NCBI RefSeq assembly: GCF_000247815.1
Contig: NC_021675.1
Span: forward strand, 61,287,029 to 61,351,028
From: Ficedula albicollis
Taxonomy: Eukaryota > Chordata > Aves > Passeriformes > Muscicapidae
Reading direction: 5' to 3'
Length of the DNA stretch: 64,000 bases
The notes below the pieces were generated by a model. It was not told where the DNA came from. It did no database searches and was given only the letters and a program-made list of their open reading frames with translations. Position numbers and translations under genes: made by a program. This document shows positions 52,800 to 64,000 of the stretch, in pieces. How positions within the stretch are numbered: position 1 is the stretch's first letter; each line of letters begins with the position of its first letter.

Positions 52800-55700
52800 A
52801 ACAAATTTTGAGTAGCTGCTAGGGTCCCATTTCCTGTGCTTGCAGATGCAGAGCAGATTCAGTTCTGCATATTGAAAGATCCAAATACTACTGGAAGTGA
52901 GCACGTATATAAATGGGGGAGTTATTGTTAAACTACAGTCATGGTTGCAGCAGACCCAAGCTATTGCAATGCAAAATTGAGCTTTTTTTTTTTTTTCCAT
53001 GTAACTTTTTCAATGTGAACCTATTATTGGCAAAGCTTGTATTTGTTCTTAGTGCTTCTGTGCTCCATGTCAATGCAGGTAGATGAAATCTGTAAATATT
53101 GAAAGGAACAAAAATGGTGTCAGGCTATAGAGTGTTACACCTCGGTCATGCGATTTTTGGAATATAGTAAATGATTCTTATAGAATTAATGCCTTATATA
53201 TAAATCAAAACGATGTGCTGAACAAAGTTAAGTTTGAGAAAGTGCACAGTTTTTTAAGAATTTGATACAAAATTGTTTTGCATTTTTACTGGCAAGCTTT
53301 GCTGTAAAATTGTTACACTACTTTTGGCTTTGTCTGTGTATGTTTCTACTGTAAGGAGATTAAAGTTTACACAAATAATCTGTTGATGTAAACCTCTTTT
53401 TAAACAAATACATCTTCCCTGCTTCTTCTGTCTGACTGGAATAGGCTTTCCCAAGAGAAAATGGGTCCTGATGTTATGAAAACCCTTTGCATCCTATGAT
53501 ATAATTATTCTGCCCTTATTTAGACTATGTTTAGAAATGCTTTGTGCACAATTCATTTATTTACACTGTGTTTTTCCATATTTATGAATTGTGCTTTGAT
53601 GTCACTTAGAGAGTATCAAGTTGGGATCCTGTTGTCCTCAGTTCTCCCTGTATGTGATGAGAAGCAGAAAGGAAGCACCAGTAACTGTTTTGCAGCTAGA
53701 GCATGTGAGAATTCTGTGTAATAAACCCAGGAGAGAAATTGCTAAGTGCTAAATCCAGATCTCCTAGGTACCCTAGACCAAACAAGTATCTTCTCCCTTA
53801 TTGAATATTGCTTTGTTTCCTAAAGAGTCAGAGGAATGTTTTTATCTGGAGCATTTTCCACATCAAGCTTTCTAGATCTGTTTCTTATGTCTTTGTTACA
53901 CTGATGCAAAAGGGAATTAATCTTTGGAGCAGTTCCCTTGAGGTTGCCATCATGCCTAGACTTTCTGGTTATACTAACTCACTTATGTGTGACAAGCCTT
54001 GTATCTTCAGGTGTGTGCAGTGCCAGACATGCAGAAAAGCTCAATCTATTCTCTGCTTGCTGACTGACTGGGACTGCAGCTATAAAGTTCAGAGGTGGAG
54101 GGGATACCTTCCTCTTAAAAATGATCAGTGTTACTTTCTGTCACAGAAATGTGATGTCTCTGTAATGATGGCTTCACCTCGCTTCTGTCACTAAACAAAG
54201 AGCTGTTTTCACACCACAGACCTAAGATGCTTAGTTGTACGTGTTGAATATTCCAATTCTTTTGTGTTAAGATACAGCCTTAGCATCCAGACTTGCAAAA
54301 AGCCTACTTGTGTTCTGAACTTAGTGGATGCAAGAAGGATGCTGTCTTGGCCAAAGTTAAGCCCTATTTATCCACGTGTACCATGTTAGTACCAATTTTA
54401 CAGTTTGTGAGGGGTGTCTGTTTGTAACCGTTGATTAATATTAAAAAAATGAAAGTATTTCTGAGTTTGTTGCTAATTTTTCAGGTCTTGGCCAAGAAAT
54501 TGCTAAGGAAAACTAGAGAGTGATCAGCTGCTTTTCCTGAAAAAGAAGCTTTTTGTCTTCCAGTTAAAAAATTTCTGATTTTGAAATAAATTGCACAAAA
54601 ACTCCTAGTACAGCAAAATGGGATAGAGATTGGAAGTGACACAGCAGCATTAACAATTGAAAACACTGTTGTTAGTGCTTGCCAAATGCTTTGGCCTTTT
54701 AATCAAGTCACTATGTAGGGAGGGAAATGCTATTTCCTTATTCATCAAAAAATGTTGCATTCTACCAGCAATCCCTAGTTTTTGTAAACTGTGTCTGTAA
54801 ACCTTGATGAACTGGCGCATCACATTCTGTGGTCTGCAAGTGCAGCTACACTGTAGCAGATCTCCCTCCGAGGAAATAAAGGTCAGCTGAGGTGCTTTAG
54901 AAAGAAAGCATTGTCGTTCCCTTTGGCTGCAGGAGCATCTGTGTCATTTCAGCTGTGGTGTGACCCTTGTCTGCTGAGATATGGGTAGACTTTATTAATT
55001 TCCACTTGTCCCCCTGACATCAGCCAGGACTGCAAAGGGTAATTACTCAAAGATAGGGTCAGTATCTTCTGAAGCCAGCAGTTAGCGTTAAGTTTATGAC
55101 CCAAACTTGATACCTCTGTTTCTTGGATAAAAGGAAGTAAAATGGCAGGTGGTGTCTTTTTAAAACAAAATATTCTGGCAGTCTTTCTGCCAGAAAGCAG
55201 AAAGTCTTCTGGCTGTGCCTCTTAGGGGAAAAAAAAAAAAAAAAAGACCTTGATTTCTCAAAAGAACTGGACTGGCAGCTACAGCTTTTCCAAGTCAAAG
55301 TGGTCATTGACCTCATCATTTCTGCAAGGCCTAATCAGCAAAATAAGGAGAGACCTTCAGTTGCTGTAAGAAAGACACATGAGTATTTCTGGACACTTTT
55401 ATGCTGCAGCCCAGCAAGGTCGTATGCTGCAGCCCGGCAAGGTCATCTGTGGTTGCTGCTCAGTCCTAGCCAAGCTAAGCCCTGTGGTGGAGCTCCCTCT
55501 CATCTTTCCTGCTCATGTGTGCCCACTGTGAAGCTGAGCAAGGTAATGACAACTCTCTAGGCTTAATATTTGGTACAAAACAGGAATGAGAACACACTAT
55601 GCACAATAAAACACCATTCATAAACAGAGATCGTGGCTGTTTGGAGGACAAGCTATGGGTGGAGCAGGAAACAAGAAAACAACACACAACAGAAAGAAAA

Positions 55701-57590
55701 TAACCATTTCCGGAGAAAAAAATTAAAAGAGGCATGTCTGTTAATTTCTTTTGTATAACTAGATGAGCATGACACTGGGCCAGACTGCTGTACAGCTGCC
55801 AAGGGCTTGAAGGCCCCTTTCTGCAGGGATGCACCTTACAACTCTGGACCCTCAGAGCAGTGTAGGATGGGTAACATCCCAGAACATCAGTGACTCTCCC
55901 CAAAAGGAGCCAGCAATGGAGAGAGAGCCTTTAGGATGAGTCAGTGTGCCACACGCTTTAACATCTTCCCTGAGCCCCACAGAGCTCCCATGGCTGATTA
56001 TTTGTAGCTCTCTGCTCCCCCACTCTATGAGTGCTCTGACACATTTGCACCTCTGGTATCAGCTAAGAAACATCACTGGGAGGGGAAAGAAAGGCACTTT
56101 GTATTTGCAAACAAGGAAAAACAAGGGAATTCAGCACCTGTCTAGGAACTGTACATGACTCAAGATGTGCATGAGCCTCGGGGTTTGCCAGGCTTTTACA
56201 CTTGGTAATATGTAACATAATTTGTAATGTGTAACAGCAAGCTCGTGATTTGTAGGCTGTGGCTGCTGTGCTGTCCAGAGCAGTTGTATCAGCTGTAACT
56301 CCAGGAATTTTGGACTGTGGAGGTCTGAAAAGGCTTGAAAAGGCAGCAGAAATATGAATTACTGGGAAACTCCAGTGTTCACAAAGAAAATCAGTGCAAG
56401 GCAGCTCTTCTACACAACCTGCTCTCTGTGTGCTGTTGTGCACATTCTGCATAACCAGCCAACAGTCCCTCCTTTCTGTGCATGTCCTGGGACTGCCTCT
56501 GCATCATTTATTTTGTGCAAAGCTCCTCCCCAAAGCATCTGCCACAGGGGCTTGTACACCTCTGCATTTGGCCCTCTGCAGCAGCTGCTCTGTTTGCCCT
56601 TCTCTGATGGCTTTGACCAGCTCTCCCGTACCTCCATACATCCCAGACAGCAGCCTCTCACTCTAAAGCTTGTTTTGACTGCTTGCTTCTTGCTTGAGGC
56701 TTTGTTGTTCTAGCAGAAATAAGGAAGAAGGAGGAATTTTTATTTCTTTCTTCCCAAGCTCTGGAGTCTGGAGTGCTGTGCTGAACCTTTCAAGTCCATA
56801 GCAAAATACTAAGGCACTGGGTTGATGAGAAGTTTATTTAACCACAGGACACTGCAGGATATAGGTGATGCTGCCTCTGTGTATGTGCCACCGGGCAGGA
56901 ACTGGTGTTTGTAGATATACAAGGCTGAGGGCTTACCCAGGGAGGCTGTGTATGGACACTATGGGTGTACTTTCTGTGCCCACACACAGGACTAAGGTCT
57001 GAGGATTGCTTTGAAGTAGGAAGAAAACTTTAAAATGGAAGGAAAAGGCTGTTTAGCATATTTTTAAAAATATTATTCCATTTATTTACTTGGCTATCTG
57101 TAATCTTCATTTAATTGATGTGCCCAGGGAAAGCCTCCAGGTCTGTGTTTATTCTGATCCTTATTCCAACAGCAGCAGATTATTTTTGCAACTTTGCTGT
57201 TCTGTAAATAGTGGATTTGGTCTTTTATCCAGGCTTTCCATGTGCTAGTGTCATCAGAACAGCTTGGTGGACTTTTTCTGTAGGAGAACTTTGCAGGTGA
57301 TGCCATGGCTGCAAAATGAGGCAGAAAGAAGAACCTACTGTCAATTAAGGCAGAGCTGCTTAGGAGACCTTGTTGGTCTCTGTCTTCTGTAAAACATTAG
57401 AGAAAATGCTATATTGCATTTTTATACTCAAAAATGCAGATTATATTTGCTAGAAGTGAACTAATGCTCACAAAGAACAGAACACAGATACAGGAAAGGA
57501 ACTTCAGCCTGCAACAATCACAAACAAAAAACAAAAAAGAAAATATATATTTGGGTTTTTTCCTCCTTTGATTTTTATCCTCTGGGGAGA
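52800..57590. other. 3' flank, no further gene recognised
   Basis: Possibly includes longer HTRA3 3' UTR up to about 54.9 kb. Open frames on both strands are short, overlap in several frames and have no recognisable domain. I looked for the convergent neighbour expected from human order (ACOX3) and did not see it. Confidence 0.5.
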
Positions 57591-57600
57591 GAGGTCAGAC

Positions 57601-57660
57601 AATGCTCCCCCCATCCCCCCTTCCTCTTCCCCTCCCTTACTCTCTCCCCCAGAGACTGTG
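57601..57660. repeat. C/T-rich low-complexity tract
   Basis: Polypyrimidine stretch of 'ccccccatccccccttcctc' and 'cccctcccttactctctccc'. No regular unit. Confidence 0.8.
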
Positions 57661-57859
57661 AGAATATGTCAATATTAAACAGCATTTTCCCTATAAAGAT
57701 CTCTGGAGAGTAACAGAAGCAACTTCTTGCTCTTTCTTTCTTCAACAAACACCAGCCAGACCTTCACAAACAGCCAACTGAAGCATAGTCAGGAAAAAAC
57801 AAGTTCTTAAAGGCAGCAGTCGCCAAGGAAAATAATTGGGCGGCATGAGGTTTTTGGTG

Positions 57860-57960
57860 ACGCAGCTGCACAGCTGCTGAGTTCAGTGACTCTCCATTGC
57901 CTCCATCTGAAGTTGTGCTGCAATCTTGAGATTATTCTTACCTCCATTACTATAAATAGC
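57860..57960. promoter_or_regulatory. Candidate E-box plus MEF2 cluster
   Basis: Two CAGCTG E-boxes 8 bp apart (57863 and 57871) and a perfect MEF2-type site CTATAAATAG (57950-57959) lie within 100 bp. Paired E-boxes with a MEF2 site are a known muscle-enhancer arrangement; the MEF2 site could also read as a TATA box. No transcript is recognisable immediately downstream. Motif clusters occur by chance, so this is a hint only. Confidence 0.25.
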
Positions 57961-60900
57961 AGGGCAGGATGCTGTTCTGCTTGCAGTCCCAGAAGCAGCT
58001 TGGGAAAAAGCAAAAACACAACCAAATCCTAACAACTGGCCCAGCACACAACAAGAAAACAAAAAGTCTTCAAGCGTCTTCTCAGTCAGATCCTAAATGT
58101 CAAAGAGAGATCACGAAATTAGAGAGTATAGTGCTAATGCTTTTGATGATGATTTTCTGACATCTTTGTTGGTCACGAAGATGTGCAGCACTACAAGAGT
58201 AGTGCCAACTGCTCTGCTCTCCTTCTGTAGGAAGAAGTCCCCCTCAGGGTTGGTGTCACATGGACCGCTGGTCCTTCCATCTGAGCTACCTGCCTAGGTG
58301 CTCCTTAACATCAAGAGAAAGAAACAGTGGCTTTCCTGTTCTTAGAAAGTAGAATTCAAAACAAGTTCAAAAGGTTGTATCCTAAAAATATTTACTATAA
58401 AGCCCTCCTTCCTCTGAAGAGGCCTCAGATAACCTGAACTGATGTACATGACTGCACTGTATAAATCCCAAGTTAGATGAGATTGCCTTCAATGAATATA
58501 AATAACCTTATAATCATAAGACAGATTAGTATAATGAAAATTTCACTTTTGGTTACTAGCTTATGTTCAATCCTAATTTTGAATGAGTGAAAAAAACAAA
58601 ACCTCAACTTTTTTTCTTGTCTAGCAGAAGTCAGACATAAAGTCCTGTGACAAGGTGAGAAATGTACTTTTTGAATATAGTAACAGGTGATTATTCATGG
58701 TATTGTGTAGATTTATCTACAAGAGCAATGGAGTAGGTTTTTCTACTGAAGGCAGTAAAATGTTGGTTCCTGACTTGCTTGGATGTTAAGCTCACTCCCC
58801 CATGACGTGCCCACCACAGCCACCTACCTAAGTTATCTGATCAGTGTTTGGAATGCATTAATTGCACTTGCCTTTCTATCTATTTTACCACCAAAGCTGT
58901 TTCTTTCCTGTCTATAAATCTGTCTTTACACAGCCCCTTTCCCATGGCATTTGAGGTCCACCTTCTCCAGATGATGTAGGTGGTATTTCATGAATACCTT
59001 ACAGATGACATGATTCGCTGTGTGTGGTACTTTATATCCTAGAGACTGGCCATAAGACAAAATTTATATGTGTGTGGCAGTATCTAACACCACAGCACTG
59101 GTTTGTGTCCTGATTTAGGGGAGAAAGCACCAGAATGTAAACATCTTTATTAGAGGAAACACTTCTCTCAGGTTCATCTCGATGCTTCTAAATACAGAGG
59201 CACATTTTGAGGTTCATTTATCTCCCTAAAAACATATCAATGGGTCAGACAGAAAGAAAATAAAATATTTATTATCACAGGGCACATAGAGTGTCCAGAA
59301 GCTGTCAAGAAGGAAATTTTTCAAATTTTTAGTGACAGCTATATGTAACTAGTTTTAAATTGTGTGGTTTGCTCCATATTAGGCATCTTTAGCTAAAAAT
59401 TATGCCATTTTGAGAAACTACTTCATTTAAATTCATAAAAAATTAGGAAAGATCTGCATGACATTAAGGTTAACTGCTTCGTGATGTGTAGCAGCAGCTC
59501 ATTTTCACTGCTAATTTCCCACCTCTAATGTGCCAACTTTATCAAGTAGAAAGTCACATTGATTATAATGTACTACACATTACATTTTAGGTTTGCCCTA
59601 AAAGCACAAAAGAAAAACTGAGCCACTACAGGTAATTTAAATTTCTTCCGTGTGTGTGCAGAGATCAGGAGAATTAGAGAAGGGGGTGTTAGTGGCATAG
59701 AGGATGTTCTGGGTTAAACCCAAAATCTAATCCTGTGGCTGTAGCAATAGTATTTTGAAAAATCATTTTTTCAGCTGCTATGGTAAATGTTTCTAAAAGC
59801 AGAGGAGAAGTTTGTAGTCTGCTACAACAATGAATCAGAATAACTCTGCTCATTTTCCATGCTAAGTCTCAATGGCTTTGCTAAACACCATATTGGCTCA
59901 TTTGAAACAGGAGAGTGATTGACAGTGTAAGGTAACTAAAATCCTGAAAGAGAAAACAGGTAGATTAATTATCCCTGAAATTAATACTCATCTGCTCCCC
60001 AGTTCCAGGCACAGGAGCTGTGTCTGCTTAACAAATAATCTGTCTGTGGATTCAGCACAAATACATCATAGAAACCCAGGGCCTGATTCTAAAATCTGGT
60101 AAAGAAAACACGTGCTTGAAGTTGAGCACATGATTAATATATTGGTGAACACTAAAATCTGGTCCATGCTGGAATTCTCATGTGTCCAGTATTAGAAAAT
60201 CCCTCCAAATCTTTGCAAATGAGTAATCACAATCTGCCAGTCCAACACGTGTTTCATCTACCATAGGGAGCAAGTTCACAGCAGCCCTGATCTTATGAGA
60301 GATGAAGACACAGCACACACTTCTAATCAGATCCAGGTTATATATACCCCAAAAACATGGTGCATTCATGTTGTGTGTGCACATGCAGCTTGTATAAACA
60401 TAGGACATGAAAAGCAGGAATTAATATGAAGGAGAATATAAAAATTGTAGAAGAATTCACCGGGGAAATCACAGATGAATTTTGTGGCTAGCAGACATTA
60501 AAAAAAATCTGATCAGGAGTGAGAATCTCCCAGGAATGAGAATCACGTGGCATGAAGAGGGCAAGGGAGGAGGTGGCTGTGGTAAATAAGCCCTGACTTT
60601 ATTCAGATGGCAAGTTTTCTGCAACTTACTCAAAAAGTAGGGGGATTTTGCAGTTTAAATCTATTCCAGGCTGTGACTGATGGAGGACTGGTTGTTTAAC
60701 TCCTCTGCTTCAGTTCCTGCATCTATCAGATGGAACTGGTAGCAATGCTAACACAAACCATTCTGAAAACTAAGGAAAATAAGATTATACTATCAAATTG
60801 CAAATTCTGTCTCTGTGTGATTTAAAACAACACTACTCAATGAGCCTGCAAGAAGACAGGACTCAATGGCCACTGGCTCCTCTCTGATATTCTGTCTCTT

Positions 60901-62440
60901 CACTGAAATCTTAGCTCCTGGCTGTCAACATGTGTTTTTATAGATGTCTGAATTCAGTGTCTCAGCAGGCTAAAGACAACATGCCCAATTAGTTAGGGTG
61001 TTGTCTCTAAGCTTCAGAAAGTTTCATTTGGACTGATTTTTCAGCTGATGGTTTATATTTTAATCATTTTTTAATCCTGATAAGTCACCTTCTGTTCTAC
61101 AACACATTTTGTTTTTCTGGTTTAAAGTCATGCTCTGTTTCTCCTTTATCAGAAAGAGTCAGTGCTGGTGTTTTTTTTTTTTTTGTTTTATTTGGTTGGT
61201 TTTGTTTTGATTTTTTATATATGTTTTCTTTGTGTGTCAAGTTTCAATTAGAACACCCTTTTAGGAATCAAGGCTCTTATAATGAAAAGACAGAATAGCA
61301 AATATAGCATTAATAGATAATTAGATGCTTTATTAATAAGTTAGGGCCATACTTCATACCATAGGAAAAACTCAAAGGTAATATATCAAAACAAGATTAA
61401 TCCTGCCTTGCTTTTACCTTCTGGGGGGAAGTGACTGGTGCTTGTGTCAAAACTCAGAGAAGTTCAAGCACAAGAATGCTCTCCAATTTTTAGAGGGATT
61501 GGAAGAAAAAACTCCAAGTGCAAAAATTGTGCCATTGTTGACAGATCTTACCTGCACAACCATCGAATGTTTTTCTGAAAGCATCAGGGTTTTTTTGGAG
61601 ACAGCCTCCATTATCAGCCACCTACAAATTAACTCAACATTACGGCAACTAGGAACAGGAAAAATCCCCATAAACACCCTTGTGCATTAACAATGTGCTT
61701 GGTTCTGGAAGCTCTGAAATATCTGGGAGCTGTTGGGGTGTTTGAATATGAAAACCAGCTGAGGGTTTTGAGGTGGGCTAGAAGTGGCTGACTACATGCT
61801 ACCTGTCAGCCTCCTTGTAAATCTGTCTGAAGGCAGAATCTGCACAGGCTGGCTGATATTCCCTATTTTTAGGCATGCAATAATATAGCAGGAGGTGATT
61901 TTAACATAAGTCAAGTAATCTGTGCACTTTATACAGTATAAACTCATCAGGCAGCTATTTGGATACTGGCAAGGCTTCTGAGAAAGGCAGTTTTGAGGGG
62001 GAAAATAGAAGACAAGATTTATTCCATTTTCTTTGATACCTCAAGATGTAAGAAAGAATCCAGCCTTTCTGCTCCTAAAGCCTTCAGAAGACCCTTTAGG
62101 GATCATACTAGAGCTGTGTGTTCTGTGCTTCACCACTAAGGTCAGCTTGTCAAATTAAATAAACTCTATCATTTTTATTCCTGTCTTTCTACTCCCAGCC
62201 TTTGCTTTTTGCCAAATTCACTTTTCCAAATAAAGGCAGCAGACAAGCTTGGGGAAACATCAAGCAAACAAAAGGAGGATTTATGAACAGAAAAATCCAA
62301 GAAATTCTAACTTTTTAACAAGAATAGCTATATTTTTATTATCTATATGAAGTATTGTAAATCCCAGGAGTGTTATTTAGTGAGGCTAAATTTATTATTA
62401 GCTTATCATGAAATGTAGGTAAATAAGAAAGCTTTTTTAC
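57961..62440. other. 3' flank, gene-free apart from one SINE
   Basis: AT-rich sequence without an exon or RNA gene I can support. It contains a MIR-like SINE near 60.7 kb and a T-rich low-complexity patch at about 61,168-61,215. Confidence 0.55.
60688..60790 (-). mobile_element. MIR-like SINE remnant, antisense
   Basis: The + strand follows the reversed MIR core and 3' half: 'ggttgtttaactcctctgct', 'tcagttcctgcatctatcag', 'atggaactggtagcaatgct', then a decayed 'aaccattctgaaaactaagg' segment. The 'tttaac-ctctg-cagtt-ctgcatct' spacing is the main diagnostic. It is an ancient insertion, diverged in many positions. Confidence 0.65.
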
Positions 62441-62580
62441 ATGTTGGAAACCAGTATTTTCCTGAAAATAAATTTTTGGGTTTGGGGGAAAAAACCCATT
62501 ATCTGATACGATGTTGGAAACCAGTATTTTCCTGAAAATAAACTTTTGGTTTTGGGGGAAAAAACCCATTATCTGATACA
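62441..62580. repeat. Two-copy tandem duplication, 70-bp period
   Basis: 'atgttggaaaccagtatttt' at 62441 recurs at 62511 with two or so substitutions ('aaatttttggg' versus 'aacttttggt'). Copies abut exactly. Confidence 0.95.
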
Positions 62581-63348
62581 TATTGGTGGACTTTATTTTC
62601 AGTCATGACTCTGAGAAGTAGTACGAAAAAGGCAATGAATAAATCTAGACACCAGTCAATCCCTTCCATATTTATTGCAAGTACAAACAATGTACCAGTT
62701 TTTGTGGTAAGTTGCAAGCTGTTGAGATCTGGTCTAAGAGCAGCAAAGTCCTTTTGCATCTGTCATGAAATAGCTATAAATTTATGTTAAGGAGTGACCT
62801 GGATTTGAGCCAAGTGGCCAGGTGGAAAATGTACTGCCAGTTTTGGGATCTGTATAAATTACTAAGTTGACTTCTTTTGAAGAAACAAAGCTAGAAGTGT
62901 TCAGATTCCTTTGAAACACTGCAGAATCCAATGACAGGTATATCAAACAGGTGAATCAAATATAGATATATACAGGTATATAAAATATACAGATACAGTG
63001 TCTCAAACCAAATGGAGGACAATCTGGTTCTGGCCTTGCCTGGCCTGGCTTGGCCTATCCTGTTCAATGCAATCCTTTTCTATTTGATGTTTTTCCATTC
63101 TGTCCTCACCTGACTTGACCTTACTGTGGTAATAAATAAAAATGTGACTGTGCAGTCACTGTGTGCTATTCTCTAATGCTCTTCTCAAGGAATGCACACG
63201 GTAAAAATAATGGGATTATGTAATGGTCTGTACTTCTTAGCTAAATAAAACAGATCAAGTTTAATGTGTAAGAAAATGTCCTCAAATCAGAGTTTTACCC
63301 TGAGCAGGATGAATTTCAGAAAAGTTTAGGCATATCCTAAATTTTAAT
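62581..63348. other. Gene-free stretch
   Basis: No feature recognised, apart from a brief run of 'tgcctggcctggcttggcct' type words near 63,037 that is simple low-complexity sequence. Confidence 0.55.
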
Positions 63349-64000
63349 CATAGATTCAAAGGATGACTAAGGTTGGAAAAATCCTCCAAAACCATTGAGT
63401 CCAACCATTAACCCAGCACTGCCAAGGCCAGGAGTGCCACATCTACACTTTTTTAAAGTACTTCCAGGGATGGTAACTCCCTGGGTAGCCACTTCCAGTG
63501 CTTGATAATCCTTTCCATGATGAAATTGTTCCTAAAATACAATGTAAACATCCTGTGGAATCCCTTAAGGCTGTTTCTTCCTGTCCTGTAACTGGTTATC
63601 TGGGAGAAGGGGCTGAACCCCTCTGGCTACAACCTTGATAATCCTTTCCATGATGAAATTGTTCCTAAAATACAATGTAAACATCCTGTGGAATCCTGTT
63701 TCTTCCTGTCCTGTAACTGGCTGAACCCCTCTGGCTACAATCTCCTTTCAATGGTTTTAGTGAGAGACAGGATCTCCCCTGAGCCTCCTTTCTCCAAACT
63801 GAACATCCCCAGCTCCCTCAGCTGCTCCATCAGACTTGTGCTCCAAACCCTTCACCAGCTCCTTCTCTGGCCACTCTCCAGCACCTCAGAGTCTTTCTTG
63901 TTGTGAGGAGCCCAAAACTGAACACAGAACTGAGATGTGACCTCACCAGTGCTGAGTACAGAGAACCAGCATTCACTAATGGTGAAGGCTGGTAGACTAG
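63349..64000 (-). mobile_element. CR1 LINE, antisense, continues past window
   Basis: Begins with the reversed 3' terminal word 'atcatagattcaaagg' and 'aaggttggaaaaatcctcca', followed by 'gagtccaaccattaaccc', 'ccagggatggtaactccctg', 'ctgtttcttcctgtcctg', 'ctgagcctcctttctcca', 'aactgaacatccccagctcc' and 'cagctgctccatcagac'. It continues into ORF2-proximal sequence to the window end. It carries an internal duplication at 63501-63740. This is the longest CR1 here. Confidence 0.92.
63501..63740. repeat. Duplication inside CR1, 133-bp period
   Basis: 'cttgataatcctttccatga' at 63501 recurs at 63634. The second copy lacks two short segments present in the first ('cccttaaggct' region and 'gttatctgggagaagggg'), so the copies are not simple carbon copies. 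The CR1 consensus has this segment once. Confidence 0.93.

Noticed and set aside
57094..57306. 70-residue minus-strand frame considered as a possible exon of a convergent neighbour such as ACOX3
   Set aside because: No acyl-CoA oxidase signature and no acceptor/donor pair in the right place.

Overview
This window reads as vertebrate nuclear DNA, and most likely avian. The background is AT-rich, introns are long with GT-AG splice sites, and at least six fragments look like CR1 LINEs, the dominant retroposon of birds. There are also two older MIR-like SINE remnants. I see no bacterial, organellar or viral gene layout. A particular bird order cannot be fixed from the sequence alone, although the CR1 types and one-gene density would suit a songbird or another neoavian.

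Layout. Positions 1-24.7 kb are gene-poor 5' flank with CR1 debris and a few short tandem duplications. A CpG-rich promoter island spans about 24.75-27.1 kb and is interrupted by an extraordinary run of 701 cytosines. From 26,111 to 52,569 on the + strand lies one complete nine-exon protein-coding gene, HTRA3, a secreted serine protease with IGFBP, Kazal, trypsin-like and PDZ domains. Exon phases, splice sites, catalytic triad (His204, Asp240, Ser318 in my reconstruction) and the C-terminal PDZ domain are all intact; the expected product is about 466 residues. The likely polyadenylation signal is at 52,762. From about 52.8 kb to the end I find no further gene, only repeats, one MIR-like SINE, one candidate muscle-type regulatory cluster and a CR1 running off the right edge.

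The most striking signal is structural rather than a new gene. (1) There are three pure-C runs of 701, 38 and 110 bases. The 38-base run lies inside HTRA3 exon 1, is bracketed by an exact 12-bp repeat, and adds a net 49 bp that shifts the reading frame of an otherwise normal gene. (2) I counted about 17 direct head-to-tail duplications with periods of about 43 to 734 bp. One of them duplicates HTRA3 exon 2 with identical copies, which would also break the frame if both were spliced in. The simplest reading is an assembly or gap-filling problem, with contig ends not collapsed and homopolymer filler. A genuine recent burst of local tandem duplication is the alternative. Both are testable with raw reads.

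I did not find a convincing new biological system. The neighbours that flank HTRA3 in human (SH3TC1 on one side, ACOX3 on the other, from established knowledge) are not recognisable here and presumably lie outside the window.
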